Below are positions 34,944 to 42,027 of a DNA stretch of 64,000 bases, one piece after another. The stretch is from Kineosporia aurantiaca JCM 3230 (GTDB lineage: Bacteria > Actinomycetota > Actinomycetes > Actinomycetales > Kineosporiaceae). The stretch is from contig JODP01000023.1 of assembly GCA_000719025.1 (NCBI GenBank), forward strand, positions 1-64,000. Direction: 5' to 3'. The notes beneath the pieces were generated by a model. That model did not search any database, was not told the origin of the DNA, and worked only from the letters and a program-made list of their open reading frames with translations. The position numbers were made by a program, and so were the translations under genes. Every line of letters starts with the position of its first letter. The stretch's first letter is position 1.

Positions 34944-35509
34944 CAGTTGCTCCTCTGGTCCGTGAGGTCGGGGTCGTTCAGGTGGCCTCGCATCAGGCGG
35001 CGGGCGCGGTTGATCCGTGATCGGACGGTGCCGACAGGGATGTGTAACGCGGTGGCGATCTCCGGGTAGCTCATGTCGGCCCAGGCCAGCAGGAGCAGCG
35101 TGTCCCGATCCCCGGGGCTGAGTTCGGCCAGAGCGACGGCCATGGCTTTTCCATTGGTGGCGGCGCTGACCTGGTCGGTGACGCGGTCGGCGACGTCTGT
35201 GGTGACGGGTTCGCCGGGAAGGCCTGCCAGGAGCTTGAGGTAGGTGGCCTCGTCTCGCCGGTGGCGGGCGATCCGGTTGGTAAGGATGCCGAACAGCCAC
35301 GGTCTGGCCTCGCCGCGATCGGGGTCGAATTTCGCCCACCCGGTGACCGCGGCCAGGAAGGTCTCGGCTACGACGTCCTCGGCGGCGGCTGCCCCCACGC
35401 GCCGTACCGCGTACCGGTAGAGCGCGGAGGCGTAGGCGTCGTACAGGTCCGCCAGGTCGTGCGGACCCGCTGTGGGGCTCAAGCTTCCTCCATCTGCCAA
35501 CGTCGTCAT
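34943..35509 (-). CDS. ECF sigma factor
   Basis: A 188-residue protein from ATG 35509 with ggaaa upstream. Region 2 (DLYDAYASALYRYAVRRVGAAAAEDVVAETFLAAV) and region 4 (LAELSPGDRDTLLLLAWADMSYPEIATALHIPVGTVRSRINRAR) are complete. It forms an operon with the following membrane protein, its likely inhibitor. Together with the 33-kb pair it gives two adjacent sigma/anti-sigma operons on the same strand, similar enough in layout to suggest an old duplication. Confidence 0.95.
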   Translation of the reverse strand: MTTLADGGSLSPTAGPHDLADLYDAYASALYRYAVRRVGAAAAEDVVAETFLAAVTGWAKFDPDRGEARPWLFGILTNRIARHRRDEATYLKLLAGLPGEPVTTDVADRVTDQVSAATNGKAMAVALAELSPGDRDTLLLLAWADMSYPEIATALHIPVGTVRSRINRARRLMRGHLNDPDLTDQRSN

Positions 35510-35653
35510 GATGTATTTCCACGAGACGCTCAAACGGTTCACAGCAGACGACGTGCGCTCAGCCCACCTGCCCTTGCCGGGTGTTAGCCACGCGCCTGCG
35601 GTTGTGAGCCGGATGGGGTGGCCTGGAGTGAGTCCTCATCGCATCGAGGGGTA

Positions 35654-35947
35654 CTAGTTCCAGTCGCGGGCAGCAAGCTTCGCCCATCGGGTCGCGGTGA
35701 TGGGTGACAGGCCCAGCAGGTCCGAGAGCACTGGTGCGGGCATCGCGGCAGCGAGGTGGAGCATGGCGGCGCGGCGTGCGTCACCGGGGTGGATGCCGTG
35801 GGCGGTGAGGTCGCGGCGGATGCTCTCGCGGGTGAGGCGCCGGCCGGGTTGGCGGCCGGGGAACAGCCAGTTCTCGGCGTTGGCCGGGTAGACCGTTTGG
35901 CCGGTCGCGCGCAGGGCGGCGACCAGGAGCGGCCTGCTGGCTGCCAA
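35654..35947 (-). pseudogene. C-terminal fragment of a tyrosine-type site-specific recombinase
   Basis: The 97 residues (NAENWLFPGRQPGRRLTRESIRRDL, DARRAAMLHLAAAMPAPVLSDLLGLSPITATRWAKLAARDW) resemble the end of actinobacterial XerC/D-like integrases. The N-terminal two thirds are missing. The frame stops just after AARDWN, where the family normally continues to its catalytic tyrosine, so it should be inactive. It marks a past mobile-element insertion near 36 kb. Confidence 0.65.
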
Positions 35948-35962
35948 TTAGAGGTTTTTGGG

Positions 35963-35989
35963 GCTTCGAATAATGGACGCGCGTGGGCA
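35963..35989. repeat. 27-bp dispersed repeat, copy 1
   Basis: This segment, starting gcttcgaataatggacgc, matches 51158-51184 at 24 of 27 positions. Both copies lie beside gene remnants. It is not part of a recognised gene. Confidence 0.55.
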
Positions 35990-36038
35990 TGGGAGGCGAG
36001 TCGGTGGGCTCGGGCGCTCGCCTGGGATGATCAGCTGT

Positions 36039-36710
36039 ATGGAGCAGATACCCCCGGTCATTGATGACCCTGACGACCTTGGCCCGACCTGGGACGAGCT
36101 CTTCGACATGATCATGGGGGCGATCAAGGACGGTGTGACTGCCGCCGAGCCAGGGCCGGTCCCGCTGGGGGAGCACGTGGTCCTGGCCGCCGGCGTCGTC
36201 GATGGGTCCGCAGCCGTGATCATGCTGCGACGAGATCCTGACGATGACCTGTGCCTGCTCTACGACACGTACCTTCTGTCTCAGGACGACGCTGGCCAAT
36301 GGCGTTCTCCGGATGCATCCAGCGGCTCGGCTTTTCCCGAATGGGTACTCCACCGTCCGGAACGAGGAGCTGACCACCGGCAGTGGCAGGAGTCGGAGCT
36401 GGTCCTGATGGCCAGGGAATGGGCTGTTCTGGGCGGCGCTTGGGTGACCAACCTGACGGTGATGGCGTCCCGAAGGGTCGCCGAGGTCGGCATCACCTAC
36501 GGCAGGAATGAGTTCCGTCGTCCGGTGCCACCCAACGGGGTCTTGACCGTGCCGGCCCGTGCCGGTGCGGTGGGCCAGATCGCGCGCTTCATCGCGTACG
36601 ACCACGCAGGGGCAATCATCGGCGCGGCGCAAGATCAACCGGTCGACAGCGACATTCAGCAGTGGTTGAACGGGATCCACCCTCCTGATTCGGTCATGCC
36701 GGTGCAGTAG
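36039..36710 (+). CDS. Hypothetical protein
   Basis: A 223-residue acidic soluble protein from ATG 36039. The family was not recognised. The first 35 residues are D/P-rich (PPVIDDPDDLGPTWDELFDMIMGAI). The rest has alternating strands and helices with several tryptophans and no signal peptide or membrane segment. The 27 bp spanning its start recur in front of a 38-residue ORF at 46040. No ribosome site is obvious. Confidence 0.6.
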   Translation: MEQIPPVIDDPDDLGPTWDELFDMIMGAIKDGVTAAEPGPVPLGEHVVLAAGVVDGSAAVIMLRRDPDDDLCLLYDTYLLSQDDAGQWRSPDASSGSAFPEWVLHRPERGADHRQWQESELVLMAREWAVLGGAWVTNLTVMASRRVAEVGITYGRNEFRRPVPPNGVLTVPARAGAVGQIARFIAYDHAGAIIGAAQDQPVDSDIQQWLNGIHPPDSVMPVQ

Positions 36711-37184
36711 CTGGCACGGGTATGCAGAATCTGGACAGCACTCGCGGTCCTGGCGAAGGAGCGGGGCACGGCGGTGCTGAGGGTCGGCGACTCATCCGCA
36801 GCTCGTGCCTCCCCGGGCGAGGCTGCGGATCAGCGACCTGGGCCGGTGCTGTCCGTGGGGAACCATCGATGTCCGTGCCTTCCCCAGGCTTCATTGCACG
36901 TGGTCGGGCCCAGCCAACGCGACGGGGATCTGGTGTGCCCCGCGCGTCGCACCCGCCCCAGCAGTACCTTTCGCGGATGATGGGAGGCGCGCGCCGCCGG
37001 ATCCTTCCCCACATCCCTTGAAACAGCTCACCCCGCTTCCTCAAGGGGACCGGCGGCGCGCGTCGCGGGGCGTGCCCCCGCGACAGCGACAAGGCACGAA
37101 CCGCCCTGGTTGTACGGATGAGATCTCCCGGCCGCGCCATGGTGCGAAAGCTTCACTGAGCCGGTCGGTTGACCGCTGGAAGGG
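36711..37184. other. Intergenic region with a large inverted repeat
   Basis: No convincing gene in about 470 bp; long open frames on both strands are arginine/proline-rich, as expected of non-coding GC-rich DNA. It contains the structure at 36988-37062. Confidence 0.5.
36988..37062. repeat. Long structured inverted repeat
   Basis: A perfect 13-bp outer stem (cgcgcgccgccgg / ccggcggcgcgcg) encloses an inner 7-bp stem (cccttga / tcaaggg). It may be a terminator or a structured RNA between the two flanking genes. No known riboswitch class was recognised. Confidence 0.6.
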
Positions 37185-37394
37185 TCAGTTCCTCTCGGGA
37201 CCGGCCGTGGGTGCCTGATCGGGCGGGGTGAAATCGCAGGACCCGCCGTGACCCTGGGGGCGGGCGCAGACCCGGCCGGTCGGCAGGTGGACCTGGGCAC
37301 AGGCCCCCGCGGCCGCGACGGACTCGTCGACGGACGCATTGTGCAGTTCGTGGCGCGGCTGGTGGTCGTGGTCAGGCTGTCCTTGGCTACTCAT
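37185..37394 (-). CDS. Small cysteine/histidine-motif protein
   Basis: A 69-residue protein from ATG 37394 with aggag 11 nt upstream. The C-terminal half holds C-x8-C-x5-H-x3-C spacing (ACAQVHLPTGRVCARPQGHGGSCDF), a possible zinc site seen in small actinobacterial proteins of unknown function. It stands just before the ANTAR operon on the same strand. The function is unknown. Confidence 0.6.
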   Translation of the reverse strand: MSSQGQPDHDHQPRHELHNASVDESVAAAGACAQVHLPTGRVCARPQGHGGSCDFTPPDQAPTAGPERN

Positions 37395-37478
37395 GCGATC
37401 ACGCACTCCTGGGTGTGGGGGACGGTGCTCCTGCTGGTGCGACTGCTGAAGGTCGAAAGCGGTCGGGGACGAACCTTC

Positions 37479-37835
37479 TCAGGGCGGCGTCTCCCCGCTC
37501 AGGGTTGCTGCCGCGGTCTGGATCTGCGGGGTGGCGCCGGTCCGGCGATGCCAGCTGGCCATGATGTCGGCGGGCAGAAGCTGCCCCATTCCGGCGCGCT
37601 CGGCGATGATGGCGGCGAGGTCGCGCACCGGGCGGTTGGTGTCCTGCGACATCTGGCCCAGCAGCGTGAACGCACGGTCGGCGTCGGTGGCGGCCAGAAG
37701 ACGGATGATGCCCTTGGCCTGGCCGATGATGTCACGCGTGTACAGGGCCTGGCGAAGCTGCTCGAGCTCGGTCAGGAGCTGCTCCCGGCTCGGCTCGTCC
37801 GGCCCTTCCTGATGGTCCACGGCGGTATCGCTCAC
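37479..37835 (-). CDS. ANTAR domain protein
   Basis: A 118-residue protein from GTG 37835. An N-terminal coiled stretch (EPSREQLLTELEQLRQAL) leads into an ANTAR domain (TRDIIGQAKGIIRLLAATDADRAFTLLGQMSQDTNRPVRDLAAII). ANTAR domains bind tandem RNA hairpins and prevent transcription termination. The usual GAF or receiver sensor domain is absent, so it may be controlled by a partner. Its start overlaps the upstream small-protein gene by 4 nt. Confidence 0.9.
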   Translation of the reverse strand: MSDTAVDHQEGPDEPSREQLLTELEQLRQALYTRDIIGQAKGIIRLLAATDADRAFTLLGQMSQDTNRPVRDLAAIIAERAGMGQLLPADIMASWHRRTGATPQIQTAAATLSGETPP

Positions 37836-38275
37836 CGGCAGGGGCTTTTAGCGACCAGCCCGGCTGCGGCACGAGGATGCACCCGCCGGACTGCCGGGGT
37901 GTGCCGTATCCGGCCAGCGGACCCGGGCCGTCTCACGACCAGCCAGGCGCAGATGGACCTGGCCGCCAGATCGTCGCGGCCCCGGACATGACGCAGCTGG
38001 GACATGAGGATGTCGGCGCCCCCGGCGACACCGCTCGGGTCGGCGGCGTCATGTTCGGGAGTCAGCTGCCGGGGGATACGCCCCCGCCGGGGGAGGTCTA
38101 CCTGGGTGACCGGTCTCCCGGCGACGTGAAGGCGAGCCACCGGTTGCGGATGCGCCGGGACGCGTCGCCTTGTCCCACCGGCACCGAGGGCCACCCCCAC
38201 CATTGCGACGAGAACGGCCAGCGTGACGCCCACGAGGGCACGGACGACATGGACGACGGTGGTGGAACTGTTCAC
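37832..38275 (-). CDS. Small membrane-anchored protein, paralogue of 3090-3362
   Basis: A 147-residue product with the same MNSSTxVV start, single hydrophobic helix (VRALVGVTLAVLVAMVGVALGAGG) and LPRRGRIPRQLTPE motif as the 90-residue protein at 3090-3362, but a longer tail. Its stop overlaps the ANTAR gene start by 4 nt (GTGA). It and the flanking remnant at 38480-38665 show that the whole 3-4.7 kb block was duplicated. The function is unknown. Confidence 0.55.
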   Translation of the reverse strand: MNSSTTVVHVVRALVGVTLAVLVAMVGVALGAGGTRRRVPAHPQPVARLHVAGRPVTQVDLPRRGRIPRQLTPEHDAADPSGVAGGADILMSQLRHVRGRDDLAARSICAWLVVRRPGSAGRIRHTPAVRRVHPRAAAGLVAKSPCR

Positions 38276-38353
38276 GAGGCTTCAGCGTCCTTTCCGAAGG
38301 CCTGAGGGACCGGCCGTGCTCCAGCAGCGGACCGGTCGGATGGGTACATCACC

Positions 38354-38395
38354 CCCGTACACGCACCCGCAGCCCTCTCATGACGCATCTTTTTT
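38354..38395. promoter_or_regulatory. Conserved divergent promoter block, copy 2
   Basis: This block matches 3421-3462, with the same cccgtacacgcaccc start and tgacgcatcttttt end, and sits in the same position relative to the paralogous small gene. It no longer drives an intact sigma gene. Confidence 0.5.
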
Positions 38396-38479
38396 GGGCG
38401 CCTGGCGCCTGATGCTGGTCCTCCGTGAACGTGCCTGGATCTGTCTACGACCTGGACAGGTCTGCCCGCCGCTCACATC

Positions 38480-38665
38480 GTGGCGCCCCCGCTGCGTCCA
38501 CGCCGGCCACGGGGGTTTCCTGGTTGCCCAGCGGCCAGTCCCTGCTGCCGGTCCCGGCCGGCCTGGCTCGCATGACCGGGGACAAGGTCTCCGGTCGCTC
38601 GGTCCCGGGGTGTTTTCGGGGCCGGCGAGCGAAGGCTTCTGGGTGGGGTCCGGCCCACACCCCCG
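38480..38665 (+). pseudogene. Broken copy of the sigma-fusion C-terminal domain
   Basis: This stretch matches 4470-4640 of the sigma fusion closely, including LPxGQSLLPVPAGLARM and GDKVSGRSVP. A frameshift then moves the matching PASEGFWVGSGP part to another frame, and the similarity stops. The whole sigma, zinc and membrane part is gone. Downstream sequence runs straight into the truncated Uma2 gene. Confidence 0.8.
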
Positions 38666-38705
38666 CAGCGTCAGATCGTCACTTTGTACGAAGGCATCCC
38701 GGTTC

Positions 38706-39245
38706 TCACCCGCGGGGGAGGAGCGAGGCAGCCCAGTCGGGCCACTGCCCGAAGACAAGATGGTCGTACGGGTCGGTGGACCGGTCGACCACCAGATACG
38801 GAACGCCCCAGGCCTGATAGCGCTGCCGCTTCACGCCCAGATCCACGTCCCGGTTGGAGGAGGTGATCTCGATGACGAGTTCCAGGCCGTCCGGGAAGAC
38901 ACCCTCACCTTGCCGGGGAACCTGGACGATCTTGTCGGTCTGGATGACCACGACGTCCGGGATCACGCACACCCGGTCGGAGCCCGGTTCGAACACGTTC
39001 ACGCCGTCCAGGGCCTCGCAACCGGGCGGCACCAGCTCGTCGAGGCGGTTGGCCAGTCGCCGGGCCCATCGCGGGTGATCCACGTCGGCATGAGGTGTTA
39101 CCAGCAGTACTCCGTCCAGCAGTTCGACGCGTCCGACTGAACGATCCAGACTTTCGATGTCGGCGACAGTCAAGGGACGGTGCCGTGAGAGCTGCGCCAG
39201 GCGGGCTAGGGCCCAGTCCTGCGGCGTCCACTCGTCGACGGGCAT
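38706..39245 (-). CDS. Uma2-family (DUF820) restriction endonuclease-like protein, C-terminally short
   Basis: A 179-residue protein from ATG 39245. The PD-(D/E)xK-type core is present: RVELLDGVLLVTPHADVDH, VIPDVVVI, LELVIEITSSN and a basic residue in VKRQRYQAWGVPYL. Usual Uma2 proteins continue some 20 residues beyond DPYDHLVFG; this one ends in a different sequence exactly where the duplicated sigma remnant begins. It may be truncated but keeps the catalytic core. The role of Uma2 proteins is not well established. Confidence 0.8.
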   Translation of the reverse strand: MPVDEWTPQDWALARLAQLSRHRPLTVADIESLDRSVGRVELLDGVLLVTPHADVDHPRWARRLANRLDELVPPGCEALDGVNVFEPGSDRVCVIPDVVVIQTDKIVQVPRQGEGVFPDGLELVIEITSSNRDVDLGVKRQRYQAWGVPYLVVDRSTDPYDHLVFGQWPDWAASLLPRG

Positions 39246-39442
39246 AGCAGAGGGTATCGGTTGCGCTGCTTCGGCAGACACGAGTCGGCGCGTGCGGATC
39301 AGTTGCGTTCTTTGGACGCTGAGCGCGCGTGGGGCGGACGGCAGTGGTCGGTTGGCGGAGCCGGTCACCGGGTTTGTGGACGTCGGCACGGGCGTTGGGC
39401 CCGACTCCGGGTGCGGGGGCGTGAGCCAGCGGCGGGTGGGTG

Positions 39443-39475
39443 GGGTGGGGCCCACTGTGTGAGTGAGCCCCACCC
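39443..39475. terminator. Stem-loop terminator
   Basis: A 9-bp inverted repeat (gggtggggc / gccccaccc) with a 15-nt loop directly follows the stop of the minus-strand RTX-type gene. Confidence 0.7.
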
Positions 39476-39476
39476 A

Positions 39477-40430
39477 TCACCTGGCCACGGTGAGGTCCCG
39501 TCCGGGCCCACCGGTCAGGCGATCACGGCCCAGTCCGCCGTAGAGCTGGTCGTTGCCGCTGCCACCCTCGATCGTGTCGTTGCCCTTACGGCCCCACAAC
39601 CGATCGTGTCCCGCACCGCCGTCCAGCACGTCCCCAGCATCCCCACCATCGATCCGGTCGTCCCCGGCGCCGCCCGACAGCGTCTGGCGCCCCTGACCTC
39701 CGTAAAGCCGGTCGTCGCCGTTCCCGCCGGATGCCGTCCCGTTGCCCTTGTAGTACTCGTAGACCCTGTCGCCGGCCGGGGCGGGTCCACGCATCGAGAT
39801 CCAGTCATCATCATTACCGCCCATCACCAGGCCCAGCGACGAGTCCGGATTGCCGGCCACGATGCGGTCCTGGCCGCCCTGGCCGTAGACCGCACTGGTA
39901 TCGCTGATTTCCCCGGGCTGGCGGGTGACGGTGGTGTCATCGCCCGGGCCGAGCCAGAACTCGCTGAAGATCCTGCGGCCCTTGGGATTGTGCAGCCGCA
40001 CCGTGTCGTCCTCGTCGCCCAGCCGGAACGTGCCGGTGTAGGACAACGCGAAGCTGGCTGCCCCCACCCCGGCAGGTTGGCCTTCGCTGTCGCTGGAGTG
40101 GATGACCGTGCAACGGACCCGGGTCAGGTCGGACGCGCGGGGATGGGTGCAGCCGCCGCCGGCGATCCGGATCGGGTAGACATCGTCGATCAAATAGTTT
40201 TCGGAGTAGCCGTTGGAGTCCACCCGATGGATCGGCCCCAGCCACACCGACAGACGGTTGGCCTGGCCGGGAGCCGCGATGTAATCGAGGTGGCTCATGC
40301 TGACGCGCACGGTGGCCGGTTGGACCGCGGCCTGCGCAGGAGCGACGAACGCAAGACAGCCGGCGGTCGTCGCGGACAGAGCAATTCCCGTCCGGAAAGA
40401 TCCCCTTTGCAAGCACAATGGCCACTTCAT
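39477..40430 (-). CDS. Secreted calcium-binding RTX-repeat protein
   Basis: A 317-residue exported protein. A signal peptide (GIALSATTAGCLAFVAPAQA) is followed by a domain of about 130 residues that was not recognised. At least six nonapeptide-type repeats (GGNGDDRLYGGQG, GGAGDDRIDGGDAG, GGSGNDQLYGGLG) then form a calcium-binding beta roll from about residue 235 to the end. Such proteins fold outside the cell on calcium binding. No protease or lipase domain was seen. Confidence 0.9.
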   Translation of the reverse strand: MKWPLCLQRGSFRTGIALSATTAGCLAFVAPAQAAVQPATVRVSMSHLDYIAAPGQANRLSVWLGPIHRVDSNGYSENYLIDDVYPIRIAGGGCTHPRASDLTRVRCTVIHSSDSEGQPAGVGAASFALSYTGTFRLGDEDDTVRLHNPKGRRIFSEFWLGPGDDTTVTRQPGEISDTSAVYGQGGQDRIVAGNPDSSLGLVMGGNDDDWISMRGPAPAGDRVYEYYKGNGTASGGNGDDRLYGGQGRQTLSGGAGDDRIDGGDAGDVLDGGAGHDRLWGRKGNDTIEGGSGNDQLYGGLGRDRLTGGPGRDLTVAR

Positions 40431-40648
40431 GACGGTCCCCCCGAGGATGTCGAAACGCGGTCAGCGAGCATGACAGCTCACCTGCCACAGCGGGGGGACG
40501 CTGTCGTGCGGGTTGCGCTACGGGCGGCCATGCGTAGGCCATGGGTTGGTGAAGATCCGAATGTTGGCGTATCGATTAACGATGTGCAATTATCGCAAAT
40601 CGAGACAATCTCCCCGCGCGACACGCATCGACGAGTTGGACGTCCCTC

Positions 40649-41395
40649 ATGCCTCGAAGAGCTTTCCGGATCGGCAGTTGGGCCGCCTTGGCGCTCGGCG
40701 CGCTCGTGGCGCTGGCCGCAGTGACAGTGGTCGGCATCGGTGCTCTTGCGCTGACCGGGCGGGTGACGTACCCCGTAAACGCGAGCCGGGGACCATTTTT
40801 TATCCATGACCAGGTGTCGATTCCGGTCACGTACGCAGCGGATGTGTGCCAGAAGGCCAGCACCAAGGACGCCCCGGACGAGCAGGACAGTGACTGCGTG
40901 AGGTTCTTCATGCATGGGGAGGACTGGCGGGGCGGCCAGGCGGTCCGTGTTCAGGACGCGGATGTCCGGCCCACGTCGGCGCGGTTGACCGGGACGGTCG
41001 ACCTCACCACGACGGGCGGGTGGAACGCTCTCGTGGCGGTAACGGTTGCGCGCAAGGCGCTCGGCCTCATGGTCGTGAGCGGGGTACTGCTCCTGCTCTG
41101 GCGTCTGCTGGCGAACGCGTCAACGGGACATGTGTTCAGCGCTCGAGCTGTACGGTACGTGCGAGGTATTGGAGGGCTGCTGATTCTCGGAAGTTTTACG
41201 GGATGCCTGGGCCTCCTGGTGGGCAGCACCGGGGGATACGACATCGAGATGTTCGGCGGCGGACCTATCTTGGATCCCTACCGTGACTGGGGAATCGCAC
41301 CCACCCAACTTGCTCTCGGCCTGTTGATCCTCCTGCTCGCCGAAGCGTTCCGCCACGGCGCGGACGTCGAGGCCGAGCACCGGCTAACGGTCTGA
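40649..41395 (+). CDS. DUF2975-like membrane protein
   Basis: A 248-residue protein with four helices (about 8-32, 134-153, 172-193 and 212-232) and an external segment of about 85 residues containing two cysteines between helices 1 and 2. Its layout and the overlapping small helix-turn-helix gene are the usual DUF2975 arrangement, a two-gene module widespread in Gram-positive bacteria. Its stop overlaps the next start by one base. The function is unknown. Confidence 0.82.
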   Translation: MPRRAFRIGSWAALALGALVALAAVTVVGIGALALTGRVTYPVNASRGPFFIHDQVSIPVTYAADVCQKASTKDAPDEQDSDCVRFFMHGEDWRGGQAVRVQDADVRPTSARLTGTVDLTTTGGWNALVAVTVARKALGLMVVSGVLLLLWRLLANASTGHVFSARAVRYVRGIGGLLILGSFTGCLGLLVGSTGGYDIEMFGGGPILDPYRDWGIAPTQLALGLLILLLAEAFRHGADVEAEHRLTV

Positions 41396-41625
41396 TGCCC
41401 ATTGTGATTCGACTCGATCGCGAGCTGGTCGAGCGCAAGATGACCCTCACTGAACTTTCGGAACGCGTGGGCATTACGGTCGCGAATCTGTCCATCCTCA
41501 AGACGGGCAAGGCCAAGGCCGTCCGGTTGGCAACCCTGGAGGCCATCTGCCGGGAACTGGACTGTCAACCCGGCGACATCATTGAATACCTCGCTGAATC
41601 CGGAGACGACGCAGCGGGTGATTGA
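41395..41625 (+). CDS. Small XRE-family HTH protein (YozG-like)
   Basis: A 76-residue protein that is one Cro/XRE helix-turn-helix (MTLTELSERVGITVANLSILKTGKAKAVRLATLEAICRELDCQPGDIIEY). It overlaps the DUF2975 gene by one base and likely regulates that operon. The family is typically encoded beside DUF2975. Confidence 0.92.
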   Translation: MPIVIRLDRELVERKMTLTELSERVGITVANLSILKTGKAKAVRLATLEAICRELDCQPGDIIEYLAESGDDAAGD

Positions 41626-42027
41626 AGGGACAGGGCTACCTGAAGGCAACGAGACCTGTCGGTTCTCCTCGGTCGTTAATGTGTCGGCGCCCCGGGAGAT
41701 AGGCACAGCGGAGGCCTCGCTCAGCGACGTCGTACTGACGGTGCAGCTCACCCCCCCAACGGGTGAGCCCGTAGGCGCCCAGCGACCCTGGTCAGGTCAA
41801 CCGGCCCACGAGCCGCCACCACCGGACTGGTCACGCAATCGCGCTGGGACCACAGCCGTCGAACTCGCTCCTTGATCCCATCGCGGCGGCAAGTATCCAG
41901 ATCGGCTCGGTGCTGGACGAACGACGGGTTCAAGGGCCGAGCGCCGATGCGCGCTTTTTCCGGGTTTCGGATAACTTTGCCCGGCATCTGGCACTCGCCA
42001 GCGTCAGCGGCTCCGGTAAGGACGATT
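41626..42027. other. Intergenic region before the beta-propeller gene
   Basis: About 400 bp in which no gene was supported. Open frames are present but lack protein-like composition or a ribosome site. The last about 80 bp may be part of an alternative longer start of the next gene (ATG 41947). Confidence 0.45.

Noticed and set aside
36694..37140. 149-codon open frame on the minus strand
   Set aside because: Composition is R/P/G-dominated, with no ribosome site, and it overlaps the structured repeat.
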